Notes: generated by a model from the letters alone, not told the origin. 64,000 nt of DNA from Sphingomonas beigongshangi (GCF_016820445.1 NZ_JADHDT010000004.1:124001-188000), one strand, 5' to 3'. Positions 1-13,936 are shown, numbered from the stretch's first letter. Numbers and translations: made by a program.

Positions 1-1
1 C

Positions 2-757
2 GACGCCGAACATGCGCTCGACCCCGTCTATGCCAAGAAGCTGGGCGTCAATATCGACGAACTGATCGTGTCGCAGCCCGACACGGGCGAACAGGCGCTG
101 GAGATTACCGACACGCTCGTGCGCTCGAACGCGATCGACGTGCTGGTGGTGGACTCGGTCGCGGCGCTGGTGCCGCGTGCCGAGATCGAGGGGGAGATGG
201 GCGATAGCCACGTCGGCCTGCAGGCACGCCTGATGTCGCAGAGCCTGCGCAAGCTGACCGGCTCGATCAGCCGCTCGCGCTGCCTCGTCATCTTCATCAA
301 CCAGCTGCGCATGAAGATCGGCGTGATGTACGGCAATCCGGAGACGACGACGGGTGGCAACGCCCTCAAGTTCTACGCCTCCGTCCGTCTCGACATCCGT
401 CGTACGGGTGCGATCAAGGACCGCGACGAGGTCACGGGCAATGCCACCCGCGTCAAGGTGGTGAAGAACAAGGTCGCGCCGCCGTTCAAGCAGGTCGAGT
501 TCGACATCATGTACGGCGAGGGCATCTCGAAGATCGGCGAGATCCTCGACCTCGGCGTCAAGGCGGGACTGGTCGAAAAGTCGGGCGCGTGGTTCAGCTA
601 CGATAGCACGCGCATCGGCCAGGGTCGTGAGAATGCCAAGAACTTCCTGCGCGAGAACCCCGACATGGCCGATCGCCTCGAACGGGCGATCCGCCAGCGG
701 ACGGAAAAGGTCGCGGAGGAGATGATGACCGGCCCGGACGCGGACGACGATCTTTGA
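2..757 (+). CDS. recA: Recombinase RecA, C-terminal part (5' end outside window)
   Basis: RecA is the ATP-dependent strand-exchange protein of homologous recombination and the co-protease that triggers LexA self-cleavage in the SOS response. The window enters the gene in frame at base 2, so only about the last 251 codons are present and the Walker A region is missing. Visible are the Walker B strand ([18 protein letters not shown]), the NQLR segment, the DNA-binding L2 loop with [19 protein letters not shown], and the acidic C-terminal tail ending in DADDDL. The match to RecA is unambiguous. A hairpin terminator follows about 30 bases after the stop, so recA is probably the last gene of its unit. 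lexA is not in this window, but LexA-type boxes are (see 24357-24410). Confidence 0.98.
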   Translation, partial: DAEHALDPVYAKKLGVNIDELIVSQPDTGEQALEITDTLVRSNAIDVLVVDSVAALVPRAEIEGEMGDSHVGLQARLMSQSLRKLTGSISRSRCLVIFINQLRMKIGVMYGNPETTTGGNALKFYASVRLDIRRTGAIKDRDEVTGNATRVKVVKNKVAPPFKQVEFDIMYGEGISKIGEILDLGVKAGLVEKSGAWFSYDSTRIGQGRENAKNFLRENPDMADRLERAIRQRTEKVAEEMMTGPDADDDL

Positions 758-787
758 TCGCCGCGGCGCGCATGACGAATACGAGGG

Positions 788-816
788 GAGGCTCGCCGGT
801 GACGGCGGGCCTCTTT
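788..816 (+). terminator. Rho-independent terminator after recA
   Basis: Stem GAGGCTCGCCG (788-798) pairs with CGGCGGGCCTC (803-813) through 11 pairs, one of them G.T, around a GTGA loop, followed by TTT. It lies 31 bases after the recA stop. Confidence 0.75.
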
Positions 817-872
817 CCGTTCTGACAGGACGCATGCGCATGGCCGAAACACCGTGACTTTTGTGACCTTCC

Positions 873-893
873 GGAAACAATCTGGAAACAATC
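873..893 (+). repeat. Tandem direct repeat GGAAACAATC, 11-base period
   Basis: GGAAACAATC occurs at 873-882 and again at 884-893, one helical turn apart. Just upstream, GTGAC is also repeated (854-858, 863-867). The spacing would suit an operator for a protein binding one face of the helix. No regulator is identified. Confidence 0.5.
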
Positions 894-1141
894 GACGTAC
901 CAAAGGCGTGCGTCCGTCGATCGCGGTCGCACGCAGCCTTCGCCGCGCCATGTGCCTCGTGCGTCACGCGCATCTTATGGGCGTCCCGGCATCGTCGGAC
1001 CCTGCATGGACGGCGTGCTCCGGCCCGAGACGCGGCGGCGGAGGCCTATCGAAAACAGGCCTGCGACGGCTACGATCCGGGCGGCCGCATGCGTGCTTCG
1101 ACGGCGCGTGCACCCGGGCGGTGCGATGACGAGGTGACACT

Positions 1142-1972
1142 ATGACGAGCCATTTCGACTGGACCGGTCGCGTCGGCGACGTATGGGCGGAGGAGTGGCG
1201 TCGGACAGACCGTGCCTTCGCCGATCTCGCCAGGCATCTCGACGCGGCGATCCTCGCTGCGGCACCGGCAGGCGCGATCGCGGCGCTCGACCTCGGCTGC
1301 GGCGCGGGGGTAACCAGCGCCGCGCTTGCCCGTGCCCGACCAGATGCGCGGGTGCTGGGTGCCGACCTGTCCGACGCGCTGATCGCCATCGCGCGGGACC
1401 GGTTCGCCGACGTGCCGAACCTGGGCTTTGAACAGGGGGATGCGATCGCCATCGCCGAGGGTCAGGCACCGCTCGACCTCGTCGTCTCGCGGCATGGCGT
1501 CATGTTCTTCGCCGATCCCGTCCTCGCCTTCGGCCGGCTGCGTCGCACGATGACGCCTGGCGGCGCGCTGGTCTTCAGCTGCTTCGCGCCCGCTGCGGAA
1601 AATCCATGGGCCGTCCTGCTTGCGCCCGCCGCGCCGCCTGCCGCCGCCTATGTGCCCGGCCCCTTCTCGTTCGGGGATCCGGATCGGGTCGGCGCGATGC
1701 TTCGCCAGGCCGGCTGGGAGGCAGCCGCGCCGGCTCGCGTCGCCTTTGCCTATCGCGTCGGCGCGGGGGAAGACCCGGTCGCCGACGCGACGGCTTTCCT
1801 TACCCGGATCGGGCCAGCGGCTCGACTGCTGCATGATGCCCCGCCCGCGGATCGGCCCGCGCTGGTCGCGCGCCTTGCGGATCGCTTGGCGGCGCAACGA
1901 AACGCGTCCACCATCGATTTTCCTGCCGTGGCGTGGCTATGGACCGCGCGGGCAAGAGGGGAGCTGTCATGA
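1142..1972 (+). CDS. Class I SAM-dependent methyltransferase
   Basis: A 276-residue protein with a Rossmann-type SAM-binding core. Motif I is LDLGCGAGVTSAALAR (about residues 50-65), followed by the acidic end of beta-2 (VLGADLS) and a post-motif region GDAIAIAEGQAPLDLVVSRHGVMFF. This resembles the ubiE/methyltransf_11-25 group. The substrate cannot be told from sequence. GAGG seven bases upstream of the ATG supports the start. The stop codon overlaps the start of the following GST gene (ATGA), so the two are probably co-translated. No signal peptide or membrane segment is seen, so it should be cytosolic. Confidence 0.85.
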   Translation: MTSHFDWTGRVGDVWAEEWRRTDRAFADLARHLDAAILAAAPAGAIAALDLGCGAGVTSAALARARPDARVLGADLSDALIAIARDRFADVPNLGFEQGDAIAIAEGQAPLDLVVSRHGVMFFADPVLAFGRLRRTMTPGGALVFSCFAPAAENPWAVLLAPAAPPAAAYVPGPFSFGDPDRVGAMLRQAGWEAAAPARVAFAYRVGAGEDPVADATAFLTRIGPAARLLHDAPPADRPALVARLADRLAAQRNASTIDFPAVAWLWTARARGELS

Positions 1973-2604
1973 TCGTCGTCCACCATCTGGAGAATTCGCG
2001 CTCGCAGCGCGTGCTGTGGCTGCTCGAGGAACTGGGGCTGCCGTATCGGGTCAAGCGCTACGATCGGAACCGGCAGACGATGCTCGCGCCGCCGGAATTG
2101 AAGCGCGTTCATCCGCTCGGCAAGTCGCCGGTCATCGAGGACCTCGATGCCGGTGGTGGCCGCGTCGTCGCGGAGACGGGCGCGATCGTCGAATATCTGG
2201 TCGAAAAGGCGGACGGCATGCTCGGGCCGCCCGCGCATCGCGAGTCGGCGCTGCGCTACCGATTCTGGCTGCATTATGCCGAAGGGTCGCTAATGCCGCC
2301 GCTCTTCGCCAAGCTGGTGCTCAGCCGCGTGCCGATCTTCGGCAAGGCGGGGCAGAAGCGCATCCAGCCAATGATCGACGTCCATCTCGATTACGTCGAG
2401 GCGGAGCTGGCGCAGCGGCCCTGGTTCGCGGGCGATGCCTTTACCGCCGCCGACGTGATGATGAGCTTCCCGCTCGAGGCGGCGCGCAGCCGGGCGGGCC
2501 TCGATGCGTCGCGTCCCGCCACGACGGCCTGGCTGGACAAGGTCCATGCCCGCCCTGCCTATCAGACCGCGCTGGAGAAGGGCGGGCCCTACGCCTACGC
2601 CTGA
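1969..2604 (+). CDS. Glutathione S-transferase family protein
   Basis: A 211-residue cytosolic GST. The N-terminal thioredoxin-like domain begins MIVVHHLENSRSQRVLWLLEE and contains the conserved cis-Pro/glutathione-binding segment GKSPVIED followed by an ETGAIVEYL helix. An all-helical C-terminal domain follows (LHYAEGSLMPPLF, WFAGDAFTAADVMMSFPLE). It likely conjugates glutathione to, or isomerises, small electrophiles. The ATG lies inside the stop of the upstream methyltransferase (4-base overlap), which decides this start over an in-frame GTG at 1933. It ends seven bases before the convergent symporter gene. Confidence 0.93.
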   Translation: MIVVHHLENSRSQRVLWLLEELGLPYRVKRYDRNRQTMLAPPELKRVHPLGKSPVIEDLDAGGGRVVAETGAIVEYLVEKADGMLGPPAHRESALRYRFWLHYAEGSLMPPLFAKLVLSRVPIFGKAGQKRIQPMIDVHLDYVEAELAQRPWFAGDAFTAADVMMSFPLEAARSRAGLDASRPATTAWLDKVHARPAYQTALEKGGPYAYA

Positions 2605-2611
2605 GGCGCCG

Positions 2612-3934
2612 TCAGCCGCCGATGTCGCGGAAGCTGTCGGGCGCGCCATGCGGCGGCGCGGGAACGGCGGCGACCGCGATCTCGGCGGGTTCGGCGGGGT
2701 CGAGGCCGCCCTCCCATTTGGCGATCACCGCACTCGCCACCGCATTGCCGACGACGTTGGTGGCGGTGCGGCCCATGTCGAGGAAATGGTCGATGGCCAG
2801 GATCAGCAGCAGGCCCGATTCGGGGATCTTGAACACGGGCAGCACGGCGGCGATCACCACCAGGCTGGCGCGCGGCACGCCGGCGATGCCCTTGGACGAG
2901 ATCATCAGGAACAGCAGCATCGCGATCTGCGTGCCCAGCGGGATGGCGATGCCATAGGCCTGGGCGATGAACAGCGACGCGAACGTCATGTAGATCATCG
3001 ACCCGTCGAGGTTGAACGAATAGCCGAGCGGCAGGACGAAGCTGGCGATGCGCGGCGGCACGCCGAACCGGTCCAGCGCCTCCAGCATCCGGGGATAGGC
3101 CGCTTCCGACGAGGCGGTGGTGAACGCGACGAGCAGCGGCTCGCGGATGTAGCGCACGAGCGCCCGGATACGGCCGCCGATGAAGAGGAAGCCGATGCCG
3201 AGCAGGATTGCCCAGAGGATGACGAGCGCGAGGTAGAAACTGCCCATGAAGAAGGCCAGCTGCCCGATGACGCCGGCGCCGCGCTCGGCAAGGGTCGCGG
3301 TGACCGCGCAGAAGACCGCTATCGGTGCGAAGCGCATGACATAGTCGGTGATGCGCAGCATCACCGCGACGAGGCCGTCGATGCCACGCACGAGCGGCTG
3401 CGCCTTCTCGCCGACCGCGGTGATCGCGACGCCGACGAAGACGGAGAAGACGACGATCTGCAGGATCTCGTTGGTCGCCATCGCGTCGACCATCGAGGCG
3501 GGCACGATGTGCGTGATGAACTTGTCCAGGCTGAAGCCGGCGGTGGCGACGCCGGCATCGGCGGTGACCGGCGGCAGCGGCAGGTTGATGCCGACGCCGG
3601 GGCGCAGCAGGTTGACCAGAACGAGGCCCAGGCCGAGCGACAGCAGGCTCGCACCCAGGAACCAGCCGATCGCGCGCGCGCCGACGCGGCCCAGCGCCGA
3701 CGTGTCGCCCATCTGCGCGATGCCGGAGACGAGGGTCGCGAACACCAGCGGCGCAATGATCATCTTGATCAGGCGCAGGAAGACGGTGGTTCCGATCGAG
3801 AAATAGCCGGCGATCGCCTTCAGCCGCGCCGCCGCCGCGGGCGTGCCGTCATCCAGCCAGCCGTTGAGCACCAGCCCGAGCACGATGCCGAGCAGCAGCC
3901 CGATCAGAATGTAGAAGGTCAGCCGCTTGGCCAT
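2612..3934 (-). CDS. Dicarboxylate/amino acid:cation symporter (DAACS family)
   Basis: A 440-residue inner-membrane carrier of the GltP/DctA family, which couples uptake of glutamate, aspartate or C4-dicarboxylates to H+ or Na+. The hydrophobic profile shows repeated membrane segments from residue 6 on. Family signatures are visible: the NLDGSMIYMTFASLFIAQAYG segment (conserved N-x-D-G), the preceding serine-rich hairpin TTASSEAAYPRML, and the C-terminal DMGRTATNVVGNA with substrate-binding Asp and Arg/Thr residues. Length is normal. It is divergent from the M24 peptidase gene across 75 bases and convergent with the GST gene. The exact substrate is not resolved, so no gene symbol is given. 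Confidence 0.92.
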   Translation of the reverse strand: MAKRLTFYILIGLLLGIVLGLVLNGWLDDGTPAAAARLKAIAGYFSIGTTVFLRLIKMIIAPLVFATLVSGIAQMGDTSALGRVGARAIGWFLGASLLSLGLGLVLVNLLRPGVGINLPLPPVTADAGVATAGFSLDKFITHIVPASMVDAMATNEILQIVVFSVFVGVAITAVGEKAQPLVRGIDGLVAVMLRITDYVMRFAPIAVFCAVTATLAERGAGVIGQLAFFMGSFYLALVILWAILLGIGFLFIGGRIRALVRYIREPLLVAFTTASSEAAYPRMLEALDRFGVPPRIASFVLPLGYSFNLDGSMIYMTFASLFIAQAYGIAIPLGTQIAMLLFLMISSKGIAGVPRASLVVIAAVLPVFKIPESGLLLILAIDHFLDMGRTATNVVGNAVASAVIAKWEGGLDPAEPAEIAVAAVPAPPHGAPDSFRDIGG

Positions 3935-4009
3935 CGATACGCTCTCCCCAATCGCGGGCTAGAGAGGGGATTGCGACGTCCGGGTCAAGCGCCCTATCCG
4001 TTGGCCTCG

Positions 4010-5269
4010 ATGACCTTTACGCCTTCCCGCCGCTCGCTCCTCGCCGCCTGCGCGGCGGTTCCGCTCGCATCCGCCGCCGTCCTGCGTGCCGCCGAGCCGG
4101 ACCTGTCGGCGCTTGCCGACATCACCGGCAAGGCCGTGCCGATCGGCGCGGCGGAGCGGGCCGGGCGGCTGGCGCGGGCGCAGGCGCTGATGAAGGCGGC
4201 CGGCATCGGCGCGATCGTGATCGAGCCGGGCTCCAGCCTGATCTATTTCACTGGTGTCCGCTGGGGGCGAAGCGAGCGGCTGACCGCCGGGATCATCCCG
4301 GTCGAGGGTGAGCCCTGCATCGTCACCCCGTTCTTCGAAGAGCCTTCGGTCCGCGAATCGCTGGCGGTGCCCGCCGAGGTGCGGGTCTGGCAGGAGGACG
4401 AGAACCCGCTCGCCGTGGTCGCCGGGTTCCTCCGCGACCGAAAGCTTGATCGGCACACGGTCGGCATCGAGGAGACGGTCCGCTTCTTCGCCTCGGACGG
4501 GCTGGCGCGGGCGCTTGGCCATGCGCGGCTGGTGTCCGCCGATCCCGTGGTGCGCGGTTGCCGGATGATCAAGACACCGGCGGAGATCGCGCTGATGCAG
4601 TGCGCCACCGACGTGACGATCGCCGCCTATCGCTGGCTGCATCCGCGTGTCGAGCCCGGCATGACCGGCGCGGAGATCGGCGCGCTGATGAACGCCGCGA
4701 CGCGCAAATTGGGCGGCAGCCCCGAATTCGCCCTCGCGCTGATCGGACCCGCCGCGGCGCTGCCGCATGGCAGCCGCGAGGTGCACAGCGTGACCCCCGG
4801 CGAGATCCTGCTGATGGACTGCGGCTGCACGGTGCAGGGCTATCAGTCCGACGTCTCGCGCACCTGGGTGCCGCGGGGCAATGCCAGCCGGGCGCAACGC
4901 GACGTCTGGACTCTCGTCGCGCGGGGCCAGCAGACCGCGCTCGCCGCCGCGCGTATCGGCGCGCCGGCGGGCAGCGTCGACGATGCGGTGCGCGCCTTGT
5001 ACGAACGCGCCGGCTACGGCCCGGGCTATCGCCTGCCGGGCCTGTCGCACCGGACCGGCCATGGCATCGGCATGGACGGGCACGAGCCGGTCAATCTCGT
5101 CCACGGCGAGGCGACGCCCCTGGCGGCGGGCATGTGTTTCTCCAACGAGCCTGGCCTCTATCTTCCCGGGCGGTTCGGCGTGCGGTTGGAAGACTGTTTC
5201 CACATGACCGCCGCGGGTCCGCGCTGGTTCTCGACGCCGCCGCGCTCGATCGACGAACCGATGGGATGA
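4010..5269 (+). CDS. Exported M24 family metallopeptidase (Xaa-Pro peptidase-like)
   Basis: A 419-residue protein starting with a twin-arginine-type signal (SRRSLLAACAAVPLASAAVLRAAEP), so probably a Tat substrate. It has a creatinase N-terminal domain (about residues 45-190) and a pita-bread M24 catalytic domain. The metal ligands are visible: Asp in LLMDCGC, Asp in YQSDVSRTW, His in RTGHGIGMDGHEP, Glu in FSNEPGLYL and Glu in VRLEDCF. It probably removes N-terminal residues before proline in the periplasm. The frame stays open far upstream to 2504, but homology starts at the ATG at 4010. alaS follows 47 bases downstream on the same strand. Confidence 0.9.
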   Translation: MTFTPSRRSLLAACAAVPLASAAVLRAAEPDLSALADITGKAVPIGAAERAGRLARAQALMKAAGIGAIVIEPGSSLIYFTGVRWGRSERLTAGIIPVEGEPCIVTPFFEEPSVRESLAVPAEVRVWQEDENPLAVVAGFLRDRKLDRHTVGIEETVRFFASDGLARALGHARLVSADPVVRGCRMIKTPAEIALMQCATDVTIAAYRWLHPRVEPGMTGAEIGALMNAATRKLGGSPEFALALIGPAAALPHGSREVHSVTPGEILLMDCGCTVQGYQSDVSRTWVPRGNASRAQRDVWTLVARGQQTALAAARIGAPAGSVDDAVRALYERAGYGPGYRLPGLSHRTGHGIGMDGHEPVNLVHGEATPLAAGMCFSNEPGLYLPGRFGVRLEDCFHMTAAGPRWFSTPPRSIDEPMG

Positions 5270-5316
5270 CGAGCCGCCTTGAGGCGGGGCGCGCTCTCGC
5301 CTAAGTCGCCAATCCT

Positions 5317-7962
<2,646 letters not shown>

Positions 7963-7986
7963 CCGACTCGTCGCTCCGCCGATACG

Positions 7987-8016
7987 AAAAGGGGCCCCGG
8001 CTCGCGCCGAGGCCCC
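7987..8016 (-). terminator. Terminator of the periplasmic repeat protein gene
   Basis: Read leftward, the stem GGGGCC..CGGC / GCCG..GGCCCC (7991-8016, one mismatch, TCGC loop) is followed by TTTT (7987-7990). It lies 20 bases past the stop of the leftward gene at 8036. It may also stop rightward alaS transcripts, though no T-run follows on that side. Confidence 0.75.
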
Positions 8017-8035
8017 TCGATAAGCCCAAAGCGGA

Positions 8036-8593
8036 TTACTTGCCGCTGGTCGTGCCTGCCGCGCCGGCGGTCGCCGCCGCGATCTGCTCCGCGGTGAGGC
8101 CGACGATCACCTGACCCTGCGCATTGGCGCTGAAGCCGTTGATCGGCAGCTTCACGTCGCCCTTGGCGGTCGTGACGGTGACGAATTGCGCGTCCGCCGC
8201 CTTGACGGTGCCGACGGGCGTGCCGTTCAGGCCGGCTACGGCCGTACCTGGCACCAGCTTCGCCTTCAAAGCGGCCTGCGCCTGCGCCTGCGACGAAGCG
8301 ACCGCCGCGTCGAGGTCGGCCTTGGTCATCGCCATCGCAAAGCCCTTGTCGGTCTTGCCGATCGACGAAGGGGGAACGGGAACCTGGGCGGTGCCGGTGT
8401 TCAGGATGATCGCCTGCGGCGTCACCTGGGCGACCGTGCCGAGCGAAACACCGGCGGAATCGTAGATCGTCGCGCCCACCGTGGGCGTGGCGGCGGTGGC
8501 CTGCGCCGCGGGGGCGGCGGGGGCAGCCTGCTGGGCCTGAGCCGCGGCGGGCACCAGCATCGCGGCGCCGATCGTCAGGGCTAGGGTACGCAT
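8036..8593 (-). CDS. Exported protein with two PRC-barrel-like repeats, function unknown
   Basis: A 185-residue protein with a clear Sec signal (MRTLALTIGAAMLVPAAAQAQ). The mature part is Ala/Gln-rich and has two similar beta-rich units, GATIYDSAGVSLGTVAQVTPQAIILN and GTAVAGLNGTPVGTVKAADAQFVTV. Each has the 'G-x-x-V/I-x-D/G-x-x-G-x-x-V-G-T-V' pattern of PRC-barrel or photosynthetic-reaction-centre-like domains, joined by an Ala/Gln-rich helix. The start at 8593 is preferred over ATG at 8599 because GGAGA then sits seven bases away. A GTGTC..GACAC inverted repeat lies in the leader (8615-8629). The type is common in sphingomonads but I know no function; a periplasmic structural or adaptor role is a guess. 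Confidence 0.75.
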   Translation of the reverse strand: MRTLALTIGAAMLVPAAAQAQQAAPAAPAAQATAATPTVGATIYDSAGVSLGTVAQVTPQAIILNTGTAQVPVPPSSIGKTDKGFAMAMTKADLDAAVASSQAQAQAALKAKLVPGTAVAGLNGTPVGTVKAADAQFVTVTTAKGDVKLPINGFSANAQGQVIVGLTAEQIAAATAGAAGTTSGK

Positions 8594-8694
8594 CGACATG
8601 TCTCCATTGTTGCAGTGTCGTTGTGACACGGAAACGATGGGGTGTGCGTGCGAGTTCCGCTCGTCGGATGCGGCTAACGGAGCGGTGGGCGCGA

Positions 8695-9044
8695 TCAGCC
8701 GGTCACCGGAAGCTTAACCCGGCCCTGTTCATCGCGCTCCAGCGGCGAATAGGCGACCACGGTATCGAGCAGCAACACGCCATAGAGATGCGGGAAAAGC
8801 TGTCCGCCACGCGATTCCTCCCATTTCACCGGATCGTCCTGCGCCGCGAGGTCCACCGCCGCGACGTGGAGGTCGTGCTGCCCGGCGAAGTGCTTGTCCA
8901 CCGTCTCCGTCAGCTGCGCGGCGGTCGACAGGTGGATATATCCATCCGCCAGGTCGACCGGCGCGCCGGTGAACCGGCCGTCGCGTTCCAGCGCCGCCAT
9001 CTGGTCGGCGGTCAGCACCTTGTACGCGATCAGCGGCCGGTCAC

Positions 9045-9048
<4 letters not shown>
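8695..9048 (-). CDS. DUF952 domain-containing protein
   Basis: A 117-residue protein that is essentially one DUF952 domain. It starts with IAYKVLTADQMAALERDGRFTGAPVDLADGYIHLSTAAQL, where the D-G-Y/F-I-H-L/C-S core is the family hallmark, and ends with the FPHLYGVLLLDTVVAYSPLERD segment. The fold is related to glutathione S-transferase-like/ADP-ribosyl fold families, but no biochemical role is established. Its ATG lies inside the stop of gyrA (ATGA, four-base overlap), so it is translationally coupled to the DNA gyrase A subunit. Confidence 0.9.
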
Positions 9049-11858
<2,810 letters not shown>

Positions 11859-11895
11859 GGATCAAGCTTTCGAAGATGGGGGTGAAACGAACCCC

Positions 11896-11924
11896 TATCT
11901 AGGCACGAGTCGCACGAATGTCAC
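11896..11924 (-). promoter_or_regulatory. Probable housekeeping promoter of gyrA
   Basis: Read leftward: GTGACA (-35, 11919-11924), 17-base spacer, TAGATA (-10, 11896-11901). Transcription would start near 11889, giving a leader of about 30 bases before the TTG start at 11858. Confidence 0.55.
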
Positions 11925-12041
11925 GCGCACGCACGCACGCGAGGGAGCCTGTCGCGCGCGACCGGCGGCGACGGTGCCGCCACCGGTGCTTGCGGTCCGA
12001 TCGGCAGCAGGCGCGAATGCGGCCTGCCGCCGGTCGGACGA

Positions 12042-12344
12042 TTACTTGCAAGCCTTCTTGTTGGCGTTGCCGGCCTTGCTGCAATTATAGGTGACGGTCT
12101 TGCCGGTGGAGGTCTTGGCGGTGACCATGCGCCCGTTGGCGGCAGCCTTCTTCGTCACCGTCGTGTTCGTCGTTGCCTTTGCGGACGCGGCGCCCGCGGG
12201 CTTTGTCGTCGTCGTGGACTTCGACGTGACCGTCGTCTTCGCCTTGGCGGAACCGGCCGGGCTCATCCCCTGCGCATCGGCAACCGTGGCGGCGCCGAGC
12301 AGCGCGGCGGCCGACAGGAACAGTACGGGCAGCGACTTGGTCAT
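12042..12344 (-). CDS. Exported low-complexity Thr/Lys/Ala-rich protein, unknown function
   Basis: A 100-residue protein with a Sec signal peptide (MTKSLPVLFLSAAALLGAATVADAQG). The mature region is dominated by Thr, Lys and Ala (KAKTTVTSKSTTTTKPAGA, TTNTTVTKKAAANG), is strongly basic and probably disordered. A short tail, MVTAKTSTGKTVTYNCSKAGNANKKACK, carries two cysteines that could form a disulfide. AAGGAG before the ATG gives a good ribosome binding site. Similar short basic exported proteins occur in sphingomonads and are unannotated; binding to anionic envelope polymers or DNA is only a guess. It stands alone between gyrA and the SDR gene. Confidence 0.72.
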   Translation of the reverse strand: MTKSLPVLFLSAAALLGAATVADAQGMSPAGSAKAKTTVTSKSTTTTKPAGAASAKATTNTTVTKKAAANGRMVTAKTSTGKTVTYNCSKAGNANKKACK

Positions 12345-12474
12345 GATTCTCTCCTTCTCATGCACCGATCGTCCGGCGTTGCGGACGTCGTGGCCGCATG
12401 GATGCGCCCAATACGCTGTCGCGTCCATGGCAGGATGGTGACATGTTTGTCATCATACCGGCGCAACCCTCTGA

Positions 12475-13185
12475 CTACGGAAGGATCTCCTTGCCCTCAT
12501 GGTCGAAGACCTTGCCCGTGTCGGGGGTCTTCAGCCCGTCGATGACGTCGAGCAGCTGCGATGCGGCGCGATCGGGCGTGAACAACGTGCCGGGCCGGAC
12601 ATTGCCCTGGAAGGGCTTGGAGAGGGCGGTGTCGACCGTTCCCGGATGAAGGCCGACGACGATCGATCGGTCGTTGCGCCGTCGCTCTTCGATCGACAGC
12701 GTCCGGACCAGCTGGTTCACCGCCGCTTTCGCCATGCGATAGCCGTACCATCCGCCGAGGCGGTTGTCCGAGATGCTGCCGACCCGCGCGGACAGGATCG
12801 CGAAGACGGTCCGCCCCGTCCTGGGCATCAGCGGCAACAGGTGCTTGGCGACGAGCGCCGGGCCGATCGCGTTGACGGCGATCGTCCGCGCGAGCCACGC
12901 GCCGTCCAGATCGCGGTAGGTCTTCTCGGGGCCTTCATCGCCGTCGTGGAGCAGGCCGCTTGCGACGATGACGAGATCGGGCGCGGGGCCGGCGGCGATC
13001 GTCGCAGCGACCGCGGCGATGCTTGCCTCGTCCTCGAGGTCGATATGGTCGTCACCGACAGCGCTGCGGGACAGCGTGCGCACGACGTCGTATGTGGCTT
13101 CGTCGCGCAGAGCCTCGACCAGGGCCGCGCCGATGCCCCCGGAGGCGCCGATGACGATCGCCGCGCTCACCGGCGGAACGTCCAT
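12475..13185 (-). CDS. SDR family oxidoreductase (C-factor-like)
   Basis: A 236-residue short-chain dehydrogenase. The nucleotide-binding glycine motif is IGASGGIGAALVEAL near the N-terminus. The NAG-equivalent region is VIVASGLLHDGDEGPEKTY, and the catalytic Tyr-x3-Lys is in YGYRMAKAAVNQL. Sequence style (LSIEERRRNDRSIVVGLHPGTVDTALSKPF) resembles the CsgA/C-factor and sniffer-like SDRs; the substrate is unknown. The ATG at 13185 overlaps the end of yaaA by 19 bases, so the genes are coupled. The frame stays open upstream to 13485, but that stretch only shadows yaaA. Confidence 0.88.
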   Translation of the reverse strand: MDVPPVSAAIVIGASGGIGAALVEALRDEATYDVVRTLSRSAVGDDHIDLEDEASIAAVAATIAAGPAPDLVIVASGLLHDGDEGPEKTYRDLDGAWLARTIAVNAIGPALVAKHLLPLMPRTGRTVFAILSARVGSISDNRLGGWYGYRMAKAAVNQLVRTLSIEERRRNDRSIVVGLHPGTVDTALSKPFQGNVRPGTLFTPDRAASQLLDVIDGLKTPDTGKVFDHEGKEILP

Positions 13186-13907
13186 GAGGCGCCGTCGCTG
13201 GTGTCGGCATCGAAGGCATAGCCGTCGCTGTCGAAGCCTTTCATGGCGTCGATATCCGTGACGCGATGCTCGATCATCCAGCGGGCCATCATCCCGCGCG
13301 CCTTCTTGGCGTGGAAGCTGATGAAGCGCTCGCCTTCGCGGAAATCGACCCCGATGACCCTGACCGTCGGCGGAAGCCGACCCGCAACCGCGGCGAAATA
13401 TTCCTGGCTCGCCAGGTTGAGGATCGTGTCGTCGCCCCCCGCTGCGAGATCGTCGACCAGCCCCTTGGCGATGCGATCCCCCCACCAGTCCGTCAGTTTC
13501 GTCCTGCGGGGCGCCCAGCGCGTGCCCATTTCCAACCGATAGGGACGCATGCGGTCCAGCGGGCGCAGCAGGCCATAGAGACCGGACAGCAGTCGCAGGT
13601 GATCCTGCGCAAAGGGAAGCGACTCCGGCGGCAGCGTCTTCGCTTCGAGACCGGTGTAGACGTCGCCCGCGAAGGCGAAGAGCGCCGGCCTTTCCGGCGC
13701 TTCGGGAAAGTCGCGGAACCGGTCGGCGTTGAGCTTTGCCAGGGCGGGAGAGATGTGCATCAGCTCCTGCAGTTTCTTCTGCGTCAGGTGCGATGCCGCC
13801 CTGGCAAGGGTTGCCGCCTCGTCGGCGAAGCGCGGCTGAGTCGCCGCGAGGTCGGGCAGGGGGCTTTCGTAATCCAGCGTCTTCGCCGGCGACAGGAGCG
13901 CGATCAT
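13167..13907 (-). CDS. yaaA: Peroxide stress protein YaaA (DUF328/UPF0246)
   Basis: A 246-residue cytosolic protein of the YaaA family, which in E. coli is induced by peroxide and lowers free iron and DNA damage. Family features are the start MIALLSPAKTLDYESPLP, the FAFAGDVYTGLEAKTL segment, LRLLSGLYGLLRPLDRMRPYRLEMGT and the C-terminal FISFHAKKARGMMARW with ITD-like tail. Length is typical. A GTTC-N7-GTTC box of the alphaproteobacterial LexA type lies 30-44 bases upstream (13937-13951), which might link it to DNA damage. It is translationally coupled to the SDR downstream. Confidence 0.95.
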   Translation of the reverse strand: MIALLSPAKTLDYESPLPDLAATQPRFADEAATLARAASHLTQKKLQELMHISPALAKLNADRFRDFPEAPERPALFAFAGDVYTGLEAKTLPPESLPFAQDHLRLLSGLYGLLRPLDRMRPYRLEMGTRWAPRRTKLTDWWGDRIAKGLVDDLAAGGDDTILNLASQEYFAAVAGRLPPTVRVIGVDFREGERFISFHAKKARGMMARWMIEHRVTDIDAMKGFDSDGYAFDADTSDGASWTFRR

Positions 13908-13936
13908 GGCGCCCGGTTAGCCGCCGCCGAAGAGTC

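Larger units (their letters stand above)
758..1141. other. Intergenic region recA to methyltransferase
   Basis: These 384 bases hold the recA terminator, a short tandem direct repeat (873-893) and no coding sequence I can support. The short frames on both strands lack family resemblance and have no ribosome binding site. A GAGG at about 1131-1134 serves as ribosome binding site for the ATG at 1142. I found no convincing -35/-10 pair. Confidence 0.6.

Noticed and set aside
2504..4009. A long open N-terminal extension of the M24 peptidase
   Set aside because: It lies antisense to the symporter gene, and the family begins at the ATG at 4010 with a twin-arginine signal.
13186..13485. An N-terminal extension of the SDR gene
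   Set aside because: It shadows yaaA; the SDR glycine motif begins at the ATG at 13185.
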